Part shown: piece after piece, positions 16,937 to 24,880 of the stretch
How the letters are laid out: every line of letters begins with the position of its first letter
Numbering within the stretch: position 1 is the stretch's first letter
Source: Anaerotruncus colihominis
GTDB lineage: Bacteria; Bacillota; Clostridia; Oscillospirales; Ruminococcaceae
Direction of reading: 5' to 3'
Assembly: GCF_010206195.1 (NCBI RefSeq)
Contig: NZ_VIQT01000002.1
Location: 62,001-126,000, forward strand
DNA: 64,000 nucleotides
Translations under genes and position numbers: made by a program
The notes under the pieces: model-generated
Told to the model about the DNA's origin: nothing
Seen by the model: the letters and a program-made list of their open reading frames with translations, nothing else
Database searches by the model: none

Positions 16937-17474
16937 AAAAAAAGCGACCGTTTCAGATCGCGCTTTCTGAAACAATCGCTTTAGGACAGCTGATCCGGTG
17001 TGCGGCCGGCCAATCTGCCCGTTGACACAGCTGCACCTGCTGCGTCAAATTGCCGGGGTAGAAAATAAGAGGTAAATACATGGGCTGCACAATTCAGATT
17101 TTTTATCTGCCTCTGTGCAGAAGAGGGGGCTGTATAAAACTCGGACCATTGCCCCTTCGCCTAACAGCAGGCGGCATCATGCGTTATTTATACGGCACTG
17201 CCGTTCAGCTCCAGCATGGTAGGAGGTGTTGCCGTATCTCCTAAACGGAAAGCAAAAAGTCAATCACATTTTGCGCTCCATTTAGGAGATACCAAGAAAT
17301 ATATTGATGAAGCAGAAAAAGGGGAGTTTTTGTGCCCAGTTCCCAATCTTCACCGGAAAGCTGCGGTTCCCTGGAGCAAGCTCAACAGGATCACATCGCA
17401 CATTTTTACCCATTAGGTAAAGATATATAATTTAAGTATAGTTAAATTATAGGTCGCTTTTTTTCCGGTGTCAA
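16937..17474 (-). ncRNA. Roughly 500-nt structured non-coding RNA with own promoter and terminator
   Basis: The promoter is TTGACA (17469-17474), 17 bp, TATAAT (17446-17451), so the start is near 17438. The end is an intrinsic terminator (hairpin 16942-16982, then seven T). Strong helices between them: GTATCTCCTAAA with TTTAGGAGATAC (17234-17292); CTGCACA/TGTGCAG enclosing CAGAT/ATCTG (17085-17120); CCGGCAA/TTGGCCGG enclosing TTGACGCAGC/GCTGTGTCAA (17006-17056). No convincing ORF exists. The promoter shares TTGACAC-GGAAAAAA with the nine leader copies. It may be a free RNA or a long attenuated leader of the gene at 16299-16895. I cannot assign it to a known family. Confidence 0.7.
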
Positions 17475-17510
17475 CCAGCGGCACCGTTATTTTACCAATC
17501 ATTTTCGCAG

Positions 17511-17534
17511 AAAAAAAGCCGCCCGGAGGCGGCT
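17511..17534 (-). terminator. Intrinsic terminator after SSB gene
   Basis: On the minus strand AGCCGCC pairs with GGGCGGCT, followed by seven T. Confidence 0.85.
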
Positions 17535-17580
17535 GGAGGCTGTGGGCAGCCAAAATCATAAAACCAAGGAGCTGTGTGCA

Positions 17581-18042
17581 TCAAAACGGAAGGTCATTAT
17601 CGTTGCCTTCCAATTCTTCAAAGTCATCATAAGATGGCTCGGAATAATCCATTGTGGCCGGCGGCGTTTTATTGGGAACAGAAGCTGGTGCCGTAGCTTG
17701 TAGTGGCGCTGCTGCGCCATCTTTCTTACTGCCACAGAAATCAAAGCTCTGAACTTCAAATTCCACCACAGTGATAGGATACTTTTCGCCCTCGATATTT
17801 TTTTTGTAGCTGGTATATTGAGCTTCAATCAGCAATTCAGAGCCCTTTTGTGTGTTATTAGCCAGTCTTTCTGCCAGGCCACGCCAGGCAACGAATGAAG
17901 GATATTCTGTAATTGTTCCTTTATCGCCACCAACATAGCGATCACAGGCAAGCTGGAATCGACACACAGCATGACCATTGTTTGAATGCTTCAGTTCAAT
18001 AGCCTTTGTGAGACGACCGTGGAAAACAGACTTCATAAACAT
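17581..18042 (-). CDS. ssb: Single-stranded DNA-binding protein
   Basis: A 153-residue protein. The OB fold occupies residues 1-110 (FHGRLTKAIELKHSNNGHAV, then FVAWRGLAERLANNTQKGSE) and the acidic, flexible tail ends in NDNDLPF, the SSB interaction tip that recruits repair and replication proteins. The start is the ATG at 18042 behind AGGAGGAACAAAATC; the longer frame runs into the leader RNA. It coats single-stranded DNA during transfer or replication of the element. It is the only gene behind leader copy 4. Confidence 0.85.
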   Translation of the reverse strand: MFMKSVFHGRLTKAIELKHSNNGHAVCRFQLACDRYVGGDKGTITEYPSFVAWRGLAERLANNTQKGSELLIEAQYTSYKKNIEGEKYPITVVEFEVQSFDFCGSKKDGAAAPLQATAPASVPNKTPPATMDYSEPSYDDFEELEGNDNDLPF

Positions 18043-18260
18043 GATTTTGTTCCTCCTTGAATTTTTACTTATTTCGTTTTCTTCAGAATTGATTTTACAT
18101 AACAAAAAGGCATGACAGCACCATTTGGGCGCAATCATGCCTTTTAGTTTACACCAGCCATCCAAACTTCCGAAGAAGTTGGAGCCTTACTTAGCTCCAA
18201 GGGAGCAGAAAAATCAATACTGAATGGTAAAAGCATAGCCCAAAATTTTTCCAGTGTCAA
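18043..18260 (-). promoter_or_regulatory. Repeated leader RNA, copy 4 (single-terminator variant)
   Basis: The -35 TTGACA (18255-18260) is conserved but the -10 is TATGCT (18232-18237). Conserved GCTAAGTAAGGCTCC and one terminator (18107-18143) are present. The second hairpin found in the other copies is missing, leaving an AT-rich run before the ssb ribosome site. SSB may thus be less tightly controlled. Confidence 0.75.
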
Positions 18261-18283
18261 GGTTCTATATGGACCTGCTTTTC

Positions 18284-19057
18284 CTATCCGGCAGATACCA
18301 GGTTATTCCGACTGGTATAACCACTCTCTTGCAGCAGTTCGGTCAGATCTTTGACCGCATTTTGGAGGTAGGGATTGTTTTCAAAGCTCTCTTGAGCAGA
18401 CAAGCACTCGGAATATTTCTGCTGAGCTTCAGCTAAGATGGACTGCCGTTTATCGATTTCTTCTTGAATGTTATTAAGAAAAGCCCCTGTATTGTCACAA
18501 GCTCGTGTAGCAGCTTCCTTTGTATACCAGCCTAAACCTGTCAAATAATTCTTTAAGGCGCCTCTCTTTTGGAAAGAAGTCTTCCGTAAAGGAATCTCGC
18601 CGGCACAGATGGTTCGTACCCTGCTCTCCAGGCTTTTCATTTCATTCACATTGGCTTGTGCCGTTTCACGCACCTTTTCCGCATCTCGTACCCGATACTC
18701 CAGTCCCTTAACCACAGATTCAAAAACGCTTTCATACCGATGGGCCTTAATATCAATTATCATCAGTTCAAACTCCGGATCACGATAACTGATGCGCAGC
18801 GGGGATAGCGGTTCCTTTGTCGCCCGTGTGATTTTGCAGTTGGAAAGCGCCGGCAACCTGCTAATCTGTCCAATCAGGACCTCATATACCTCGTCTTCTC
18901 CATACCCAAGAAACTCCATCGTCTTTTGCAGAAGATTGGGTTTATATGCATCATAGAAGTTCTGTAGTATCTGCTCTGGAGAATCCATGATATTTTTTAA
19001 GCGCTCTATCTCGGCAATAATTTCTTTCACCTTTGAATCAAATTCTTTTTTGTCCAT
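18284..19057 (-). CDS. Coiled-coil hypothetical protein
   Basis: A 257-residue protein rich in Lys, Glu, Gln and Ala with long predicted helices (residues 1-40, 120-150 and 185-245, heptad-like) around a short beta-rich middle (PLRISYRDPEFELMIIDIK). No signal peptide, no membrane segment and no known domain. AATAGGAGGTGCTTTC precedes the ATG at 19057. A weak promoter TTGCAA-N17-TATATC lies about 20-50 bases upstream. The gene seems to be transcribed alone. Confidence 0.7.
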   Translation of the reverse strand: MDKKEFDSKVKEIIAEIERLKNIMDSPEQILQNFYDAYKPNLLQKTMEFLGYGEDEVYEVLIGQISRLPALSNCKITRATKEPLSPLRISYRDPEFELMIIDIKAHRYESVFESVVKGLEYRVRDAEKVRETAQANVNEMKSLESRVRTICAGEIPLRKTSFQKRGALKNYLTGLGWYTKEAATRACDNTGAFLNNIQEEIDKRQSILAEAQQKYSECLSAQESFENNPYLQNAVKDLTELLQESGYTSRNNLVSAG

Positions 19058-19123
19058 GAAAGCACCTCCTATTTAAGATATAGTAGTAAAACTGTTTTTT
19101 TGCAACCGGCTTTGCCCTATCAC

Positions 19124-19167
19124 TCGCAAAATTTACGCATGACATTCCTCCTGCTCTATGCTATAAT
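19124..19167 (+). promoter_or_regulatory. Promoter with shared operator motif, driving a small RNA
   Basis: ATGACA (19139-19144), 17 bp, TATAAT (19162-19167). The block TCGCAAAATTTACGCATGAC (19124-19143) is identical to one at the sigma-factor promoter at 24.8 kb and similar to those at 21.3 and 9.2 kb, so it looks like a regulator binding site. Confidence 0.7.
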
Positions 19168-19173
19168 AAAGTC

Positions 19174-19328
19174 AGAAAGTTACAGAACAAAAAAATGCGG
19201 ATTGACCACCTGCAGTTCTGGAATACTTTCCATTTCCTTGAATCATCAAGGGTGTTTCGTTTTCTGTGTATGGATGCCACCCGTTGTAGGTATCCGCAGA
19301 AAAGCCGCTCAGTAGGGGCGGCTTTTTT
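19174..19328 (+). ncRNA. Small structured RNA of about 155 nt
   Basis: It runs from the promoter above to an intrinsic terminator (AAGCCGC pairing with GCGGCTT, 19302-19324, then six T). The outer helix TGCGGAT pairs with ATCCGCA and an inner one ACCTGCA with TGTAGGT; TGGAA-TACT-TTCCA and CCTTGA-ATCA-TCAAGG hairpins lie inside. The only ORF runs through the terminator without a ribosome site. Target and function are unknown. Confidence 0.6.
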
Positions 19329-19333
19329 GTTTG

Positions 19334-19382
19334 CAAAAAGCCCCTGGAGTGATTTTTACAAACACTCTCAAGGGGCTTTTGC
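19334..19382 (-). terminator. Terminator of the UvrD-type helicase gene
   Basis: AAAAGCCCCTTGAGAGTG pairs with CACTC...AGGGGCTTTT across an AT-rich loop. The flanks allow use in both directions. Confidence 0.75.
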
Positions 19383-19393
19383 AAAGACTATCA

Positions 19394-21268
19394 TCAAAAT
19401 ATGTTGTTCATCGGAAGGTTGGAGGCATTTTCCACCTTCAGCAGATCTTTTACATCCTGCAGGAAGGGGCTGACATAAACTATATTGTCCTTGCGCATCG
19501 TTACAGCGCTCAATTCCAGGCTGTCAATCGCCCTGGTCATTGCCACATATAAGATACGCCGCTCCTCTTCACGATTTTTAGAATCTACATGAGGGATGAT
19601 ACCATCTACACAGGTAACGATAAAAACATGTGGGTATTCAAGTCCTTTAGATTTATGAATTGTAGAAAGGCTTATCGCATCATCACACTGGGCATTTCGC
19701 TGATAGGCCAGTGTTTGCATATCCACATAGTCCAATAGATCCTGTGCTGAATCAAACTGATCACCCAGAGAAAACATTTCCTCAACACTTTCCATCCGTT
19801 CTTCATAGAGGTCGTCCGCTGCATTGGTTCGCAAAAAATCCCGATATCCAATCGTATCGTAAATATAATAAAGCAGCATTGAGAGGCTCATGTGGCTATT
19901 GCGGTTAAGCCACAACAGCTGGTTAGAAAGAATATCTGCTTGCTTTTTATATCGCCATTCCTTGGCCAACGGATTTGCCGTAAGCGCCTCCCAGGTCGAT
20001 TTCCCATTCTTTATTGCTGTTTCCACCGCTTCTCGAAATTCTTTCCCAAAGAAGCGGTTCGGTCTATTGAGAATCCGTAAAAGTGCCTTAGAATCCTGCG
20101 CATTTACAGCCAAACGAAAATAGTCCAATACATCTGCTACATACTGCTGCTCCCAGAAACAAGAGCCCCCTTGCACAACAAAGGGAATATCTCGCAAGAG
20201 TAGTGCTTCTTCAAAAACCCTGGAAATGGAATTGGTTCGATACAGGATAGCAATATCGCTGTACTTACAGCCGGCCTCGTGCATCCTCTTGATTTTTCTG
20301 GCCACTCCATTTGCCTCTGTGTGTTCATCCTCATAAAGAGTGAATGATGGCACCTTTCCTGTGCTGTTTCTACTGGCTCTCACCGTTTTTTTAAATTGGT
20401 TGGTATTTTTCTTAATGAGAGCATTGGATACTGCGATAATCTCAGGCGTTGAACGGTAGTTCATGTCCAGATATACCATCTCCGCCTGGGGAAACCGTTT
20501 GGGGAAGTTGAGGATATTCTGCACATCCGCTCCTCGGAAACCATAGATGCTTTGGTAATCATCCCCCACAACGAAAAGATTGTCACCAGGGGGAGCTATC
20601 AGCCGTAGCAGGGCATCCTGAGCAGGGTTGGTATCCTGGTATTCATCCACCAGAATGTAATCCCAATGACGCTTCATAGATGCAAGCAACTGCGGATCGG
20701 ACCGAAGCAAGTATACTGGCATGTCCGTCATATCGTCAAAATCATAATATCCATTCTGGCGTTTATATAGCTCGTACTTTTGATAAACCTGGTATAACTC
20801 CGCCAGTTCCGGCGTTGTCTCCTTAGCAGATGGCAGCTGTCCAGGCTGCTTTAAAGTTCCTTTCAAGATGCCAATAAAGGAAGAAATGTGTTTGGGCGCT
20901 GCATCTTCTTCATCCAGGATTGTGTCAGCCATCGTTTCTTTAATGAAGTTAATTTTTTGATACTCTCGGATCAGCTCTTTCCCTTCGATGTATCCGCTGC
21001 TTTTGAGAATGCGCAGACCCAAGGAATGAAAGGTACTTACAGTCAGTTTCACATCTCCAATTTGGGCAGAGATCCGCTCCTGCATTTCCATCGCAGCCTT
21101 TTTAGAAAATGTGATAGCAAGTATCCGTTGTGGTTGGACACCCTGGGCCAGTAAAGCCTGTATCCTTGTAACTAATACCGCAGTTTTGCCACTGCCGGCA
21201 CCAGCAATCACACAGCATGGACCACTTACATGGTGAACAGCCGTTAGCTGGTTTGTATTCAGTTCCAT
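19394..21268 (-). CDS. UvrD/PcrA-type superfamily 1 DNA helicase
   Basis: This 624-residue protein has the full set of superfamily 1A motifs: Walker A GAGSGKT at 23-29, motif II ILVDEYQDTNPAQ, motif III VVGDDYQSIYGFRGAD, motif IV DMNYRSTPEI, motif V STIHKSKGLEYPHVFIV and motif VI ILYVAMTRA. It is an ATP-driven 3'-5' DNA unwinding enzyme, slightly shorter than host PcrA (around 720-740). It likely serves rolling-circle replication, transfer or repair of the element. The ATG follows AAGGAGAATTTTT, and its promoter has the shared operator. Confidence 0.9.
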   Translation of the reverse strand: MELNTNQLTAVHHVSGPCCVIAGAGSGKTAVLVTRIQALLAQGVQPQRILAITFSKKAAMEMQERISAQIGDVKLTVSTFHSLGLRILKSSGYIEGKELIREYQKINFIKETMADTILDEEDAAPKHISSFIGILKGTLKQPGQLPSAKETTPELAELYQVYQKYELYKRQNGYYDFDDMTDMPVYLLRSDPQLLASMKRHWDYILVDEYQDTNPAQDALLRLIAPPGDNLFVVGDDYQSIYGFRGADVQNILNFPKRFPQAEMVYLDMNYRSTPEIIAVSNALIKKNTNQFKKTVRASRNSTGKVPSFTLYEDEHTEANGVARKIKRMHEAGCKYSDIAILYRTNSISRVFEEALLLRDIPFVVQGGSCFWEQQYVADVLDYFRLAVNAQDSKALLRILNRPNRFFGKEFREAVETAIKNGKSTWEALTANPLAKEWRYKKQADILSNQLLWLNRNSHMSLSMLLYYIYDTIGYRDFLRTNAADDLYEERMESVEEMFSLGDQFDSAQDLLDYVDMQTLAYQRNAQCDDAISLSTIHKSKGLEYPHVFIVTCVDGIIPHVDSKNREEERRILYVAMTRAIDSLELSAVTMRKDNIVYVSPFLQDVKDLLKVENASNLPMNNIF

Positions 21269-21303
21269 AAAAATTCTCCTTACCTATTTTTTCCCTTATA
21301 AGA

Positions 21304-21332
21304 ATTATAGGGATGATCCGTAAATATTGCGA
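21304..21332 (-). promoter_or_regulatory. Promoter of UvrD-type gene with shared operator motif
   Basis: TCGCAA (21327-21332), 17 bp, TATAAT (21304-21309). TCGCAATATTTACGGATCAT overlaps the -35 and spacer, a position suited to repression. Confidence 0.6.
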
Positions 21333-21341
21333 CCAAAACAA

Positions 21342-21367
21342 AGAATGCCTGGCATAAGCCAGGCACC
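21342..21367 (-). terminator. Intrinsic terminator after gene at 21378-21758
   Basis: TGCCTGG pairs with CCAGGCA (21346-21365), followed on the minus strand by TTCTTTGTTTTG. Confidence 0.7.
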
Positions 21368-21377
21368 TTGTAGAAAT

Positions 21378-21758
21378 TCATTTGCTACTCCCCAGAGCCA
21401 AAAGATTCGTGTCCCTGTTAAAATCATGGATACTGCCTTCCAAAACAGCAATCGTGTTCTGGTCCAGTTTCATGGAGCTTTCTTTATTGCAAGGAGCAAT
21501 TCCTGTTTTAATCATTCTACGAATTTTTAAAACTGCCAGGGCAATGCTGTTGCAATCCGAAATCGAGGAATACACAGCATTGGACTGTTCCTGTGAATCA
21601 ATTTGCTCCGCCACATTATTGTAAAATTCCGAACGGACACCACTGGCTTCTTGATACTGAATCAAAATCTGTCGTTGCTCTTCAGGTGTCAGCCGGCTCT
21701 GCTTGTTATGGAGAATAGCTTCTTTTTTCTCAACCGCAAAAATTTCATTTAATGTCAT
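21378..21758 (-). CDS. Hypothetical helical protein
   Basis: A 126-residue protein, mainly helical and without membrane segments. It begins LNEIFAVEKKEAILHNKQSR and contains LTPEEQRQILIQYQE. No domain was recognised. The ATG at 21758 follows GGGAAGGTAAATTACC. It is followed directly by a terminator. Confidence 0.65.
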   Translation of the reverse strand: MTLNEIFAVEKKEAILHNKQSRLTPEEQRQILIQYQEASGVRSEFYNNVAEQIDSQEQSNAVYSSISDCNSIALAVLKIRRMIKTGIAPCNKESSMKLDQNTIAVLEGSIHDFNRDTNLLALGSSK

Positions 21759-21868
21759 GGTAATTTACCTTCCCTTAAAAACAAAAGCTGCCAGGAGATG
21801 CATGGCGCCCTGACAGTTTGTTGGTTTGATAGCAATTCCTATAAAAAAGGACATGCTAACTTATTTCT

Positions 21869-22207
21869 TTACTTCGGTGCGTACTGAAGCACGAAACAGC
21901 GAAGTTCTGTAATCGCGTCCGCTGTTACACCATAAGACCCATCATTATTGATAAAACAGCTGATATATACTCCAACCAGAACGATACCATAAGCACCGTG
22001 TTCATCTGTGTAAAATCCTGGCGGGCGGTAATCTCTGATCTTCTGCATACAGGCGTCTTTGTTATTTCTTCCATAAAGCAACGCCCTTGATTTCCAAAAC
22101 TGTGGACACAATACTTCTACTGTGTCCACAATTCTGTATTTTCGTATGACCTTACCGGCTATTGTCGGTATTCCGACTACACAGTTTCTGATGATAGCCC
22201 TCAGCAA
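21869..22207 (-). CDS. Small hypothetical protein overlapping the RNase H-like gene
   Basis: Up to 112 residues from the ATG at 22207, which overlaps the upstream gene by 56 bases; a later start (for example a GTG near 22135) is possible, as no clear ribosome site was found. Contains LLYGRNNKDACMQKIRDYRP and YGIVLVGVYISCFINNDGSY. No domain was recognised. An inverted repeat TGTGGACACA...TGTGTCCACA (22101-22130) lies inside its first third and may be a protein-binding site. Confidence 0.5.
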   Translation of the reverse strand: MLRAIIRNCVVGIPTIAGKVIRKYRIVDTVEVLCPQFWKSRALLYGRNNKDACMQKIRDYRPPGFYTDEHGAYGIVLVGVYISCFINNDGSYGVTADAITELRCFVLQYAPK

Positions 22208-23192
22208 ATGCGTCAGCCTTATCGGTACAGAATTTTAGATCTGCTCCATCTGGCTCACAGAGCACCGCTCTGACAATCATATGCGATGTATGGCTCCAAA
22301 TACTTTCCCATTCCTCTTTATAGGGCAGTATTCCACCATCCTTCTTCTTCCACTGATTCCTTGCGAAATTCCGAAGGTAGTGTTTCGCAAACATATTGGC
22401 AATAAACTCATTGGATGTGTAGAGCATTACCAAAGTCTGTTCTGCTTGGGTAGAAGGAGGTACGATTCCGGAAGCGAATGCTTCCTGGAGTGCCCGAACC
22501 AGCATTTTGTTGAAATCATCGGTGCGACCGCCCTTGCCGATCTCGATCTGCTCGCCGGTTCCAATATTTTGGATAACAGCGGCATATCCAATAGCAGGGC
22601 TGTTATCATGTTTGGCCTTGGCGGAAGCAATATAGAGATGAAAGGTATTCACTGAGCGCTCAACAGAACCTGTAGCCTGGGGTGGCAGAACAGCTGCCGG
22701 CGCAGACTCTCCTGCCATCCCAGAGGTGATAGGAGCAGTTTCCGTGGGCTGGGTATCCTCTATCATAGTTGGCGGAGTAGCTGGTATGGTAAAATTGCTG
22801 GGGCTTGCTGGCGGAACCGTAGGGACGCCTCCAGACTGCTCAACAGCCTGTGATTCACGCGCTACTTCTGTGGCCAGCTTTTCCCAGGTGGACTGCAATT
22901 TCCGTTTTGTCAAATTGACCCAGTTTTGTTCCGCAAGCAGACCGTCTTCCAGGTCTTTTTTGGTGATGGCTGCGATGCGATGCAATTCCTTGGGGGAAAA
23001 GCCAAACAGATAGGTCTGTCCATTATAATGGATTGGCTGATTGAGGTCGCTTATTTTGACAAAGGTAATCGGGGTGAACAGCACACGGAAGGAATACCCG
23101 TTGTTCACTATCTCATAGTTAGTCGTTTTATTTAAGCTGGCCCCGGTGATATAGCCGACGGTCAGGCAATAAAGAGCTTTTGACTGTTTCAT
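22152..23192 (-). CDS. Protein with degenerate RNase H-like domain
   Basis: A 346-residue protein. Residues 1-110 form an unrecognised domain, 111-185 a Pro/Thr/Ala-rich linker, and 186-346 resembles RNase HI: FHLYIASAKAKH...IGYAAVIQN, EIGKGGRTDDFNKMLVRALQ, LYTSNEFI and a final TDKADAFAEG. In true RNase H the first strand ends in Asp and the fourth strand reads TDS; here these are replaced (IAS, YTSN), so two catalytic acids seem lost and the domain may only bind nucleic acid. The start overlaps the previous gene by four bases (ATGA). Confidence 0.5.
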   Translation of the reverse strand: MKQSKALYCLTVGYITGASLNKTTNYEIVNNGYSFRVLFTPITFVKISDLNQPIHYNGQTYLFGFSPKELHRIAAITKKDLEDGLLAEQNWVNLTKRKLQSTWEKLATEVARESQAVEQSGGVPTVPPASPSNFTIPATPPTMIEDTQPTETAPITSGMAGESAPAAVLPPQATGSVERSVNTFHLYIASAKAKHDNSPAIGYAAVIQNIGTGEQIEIGKGGRTDDFNKMLVRALQEAFASGIVPPSTQAEQTLVMLYTSNEFIANMFAKHYLRNFARNQWKKKDGGILPYKEEWESIWSHTSHMIVRAVLCEPDGADLKFCTDKADAFAEGYHQKLCSRNTDNSR

Positions 23193-23419
23193 TTGTCTCC
23201 TCCTTGCTTGCTTACGATTTCCAACATATCATTGGGAACCACCAGTGCTCCTCCTCCAATTCGAAGAGTTGATGTTCCATTCTGCTTATCTGTGAACGCT
23301 ACAATCTGGCCAGTGAGATTTTCCACCGTCCCATTTTTGATACTGATTTGCAGAATGTGACCTTTGATTTTGACCTCGGAAGGCTCGTTTAAAAGGGCCT
23401 TGTTATTCCGCTTGCACAT
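23189..23419 (-). CDS. Small hypothetical protein, first gene behind leader copy 5
   Basis: A 76-residue protein, start ATG at 23419 behind AAAGGAGACAAA; the longer frame lies in the leader RNA. It is basic at the N-terminus and then beta-rich (VKIKGHILQISIKNGTVENL). Its stop overlaps the next start by four bases, so the two are translationally coupled. No domain was recognised. Confidence 0.7.
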   Translation of the reverse strand: MCKRNNKALLNEPSEVKIKGHILQISIKNGTVENLTGQIVAFTDKQNGTSTLRIGGGALVVPNDMLEIVSKQGGDK

Positions 23420-23665
23420 TTTGTCTCCTTTCTTATCGAGGGTTGTTATTCGTTTTCTGTATATAAAAAGCGCCTGTTTAACCAAAACAGGCACTTGAAT
23501 AGGCAATAAAAAAAGGCATAACCGCATCAAAAGACGCAATTATGCCTTACTATTTGAACCAGCTTCCATACCCATGATAGAGGCAGGAGCCTTACTTAGC
23601 CCCCTGTGGGAGCAAAAATACATTTGAACAATTAAAATTGTATGCTGGATTTTTTCCAGTGTCAA
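23420..23665 (-). promoter_or_regulatory. Repeated leader RNA, copy 5
   Basis: Promoter TTGACA (23660-23665), 17 bp, TACAAT (23637-23642). Terminators at 23514-23547 and 23469-23495. The conserved stem GGCTCC pairs with GGA(A)GCT. A nine-codon frame M-E-A-G-S-N-S-K-A-stop begins at 23569 and ends in the first terminator arm. Confidence 0.85.
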
Positions 23666-23690
23666 CCCCTGTCAAACGATAAAGGAACCT

Positions 23691-24728
23691 TTAAGCCGTT
23701 CTCTTCATGGGCATCCTGGACTTAGAAACGAAAGTAATTTCCAAAACATCTTCATATACATCCATCACAGCGGTATAGCCTACATCTGCATCAGCAATAC
23801 AGATCGACTCTCCGATGCGTACTTCATTAAGAATATAGTCGGCAGCCTCTTCATTGGACAATGCCCTGCAAAGGCTTTCTTCCAGACGATTGTTATTTTT
23901 TACAGGAAAATCAAAAATAGGATTCTTAGCATACTTCAGTTTGAAAGGGCAACCCAATAACTCTACAGTATATTCCTTCCGAAAACTGTCACTGGCTGCA
24001 TTTTGCAGGAACATTGGGTGTCGCTGCAACACCTTGCGGCCGGTACTGATAAGCGCAGTATAAGATCTGACGCTAATCTCCAATGCCTGGGCAATCTCTT
24101 CCTTAGAGTATCCTTGAAGATTCATAGCCAAAGCCTGAACCGCCTTTTTTTCTTTGAGAGAGCTGAGAGTGTCTGATACATCCCTCATTATTTGGAATAT
24201 TTCAGAACCATCCGAAGCAAAGCTATCCTCCTCGCTGACAGATAGCATCTTCTGAGCAGAAGATGCTGTTTCAAGCAGTTCATCAAGATAAGCAGGGTTA
24301 TTTTTATCTTGATTCTTCCGGACTGCTTGATACATACCGCGGCGAATCACTGTGCTGGCATAAGTTGCAAATGTGAAGCCCTTGGAGGGATCAAACTGCT
24401 GTGCAGCTCTCCACAAAGCCATCAGGCCAGCTTGGTAAATATCATCTTCGTTGATGGAGGTCACCCCAGATGTGCGACGCAACCAATACTTAACCAATGA
24501 AATATTGTCCTTGATGACCAGGTTTATTTTATCCTTGGGACTGGGCATGATTTTCTGGGTGTTTTTCATAGAAAAGACTTCGCAACCTTCAATGCCCATA
24601 TCATAAAAAACAAGCTGTCCTTCCAAAACCTGGTGAACTTTTTGAGAGTAGACACTCCGCTTAGCCGGGGTAGAATTGGTTATTTTAGCAGTGGACTCCG
24701 GCGAGCGTATATTCTTTTTAGTTTTCAT
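23691..24728 (-). CDS. Sigma-70 family factor with C-terminal extension
   Basis: A 345-residue protein, start ATG at 24728 behind AAGGAGCGTATCGCC. Sigma region 2 is clear: DDIYQAGLMALWRAAQQFDP, then KGFTFATYASTVIRRGMYQA, including the -10-recognition helix. Region 4-like helices follow (YSKEEIAQALEISVRSYTAL). The last 110 residues match nothing that I recognise. It should redirect RNA polymerase to element promoters. The gene just upstream encodes an RNA polymerase alpha-CTD-like protein. Its promoter shares an operator with a small RNA, UvrD and the ECF sigma gene. Confidence 0.85.
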   Translation of the reverse strand: MKTKKNIRSPESTAKITNSTPAKRSVYSQKVHQVLEGQLVFYDMGIEGCEVFSMKNTQKIMPSPKDKINLVIKDNISLVKYWLRRTSGVTSINEDDIYQAGLMALWRAAQQFDPSKGFTFATYASTVIRRGMYQAVRKNQDKNNPAYLDELLETASSAQKMLSVSEEDSFASDGSEIFQIMRDVSDTLSSLKEKKAVQALAMNLQGYSKEEIAQALEISVRSYTALISTGRKVLQRHPMFLQNAASDSFRKEYTVELLGCPFKLKYAKNPIFDFPVKNNNRLEESLCRALSNEEAADYILNEVRIGESICIADADVGYTAVMDVYEDVLEITFVSKSRMPMKRTA

Positions 24729-24796
24729 GGCGATACGCTCCTTCATTATATATTTTGGCCTCAAACTGAGCCTAATTTTTTTACCTTCTATAATAA

Positions 24797-24840
24797 ATTA
24801 TAGCATCGTCCAAAGGCATTGTCATGCGTAAATTTTGCGA
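24797..24840 (-). promoter_or_regulatory. Promoter of large sigma factor with shared operator motif
   Basis: ATGACA (24820-24825), 17 bp, TATAAT (24797-24802). TCGCAAAATTTACGCATGAC spans 24821-24840 just upstream of and across the -35. Confidence 0.75.
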
Positions 24841-24842
24841 AA

Positions 24843-24880
24843 AAAGCCGGAGGGTGCTTTCTCGGCATCCTCCGGCTTTT
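24843..24880. terminator. Intrinsic terminator after alpha-CTD gene
   Basis: AGCCGGAGG pairs with CCTCCGGCT, with A/T runs on both sides; it ends the gene whose stop is at 24881. Confidence 0.85.

Noticed and set aside
17216-17416. 66-codon plus-strand frame inside the 500-nt RNA
   Set aside because: It reads through the 12-bp hairpin on the opposite strand to the promoter, has no ribosome site and no recognisable domain.
17400-17440. GTGCGA near the start of the 500-nt RNA as a group II intron 5' end
   Set aside because: No domain V hairpin, no reverse transcriptase and no intron end sequence was found.
19195-19473. 92-codon frame over the small RNA
   Set aside because: It has no ribosome site and runs through two terminators into the helicase gene region.
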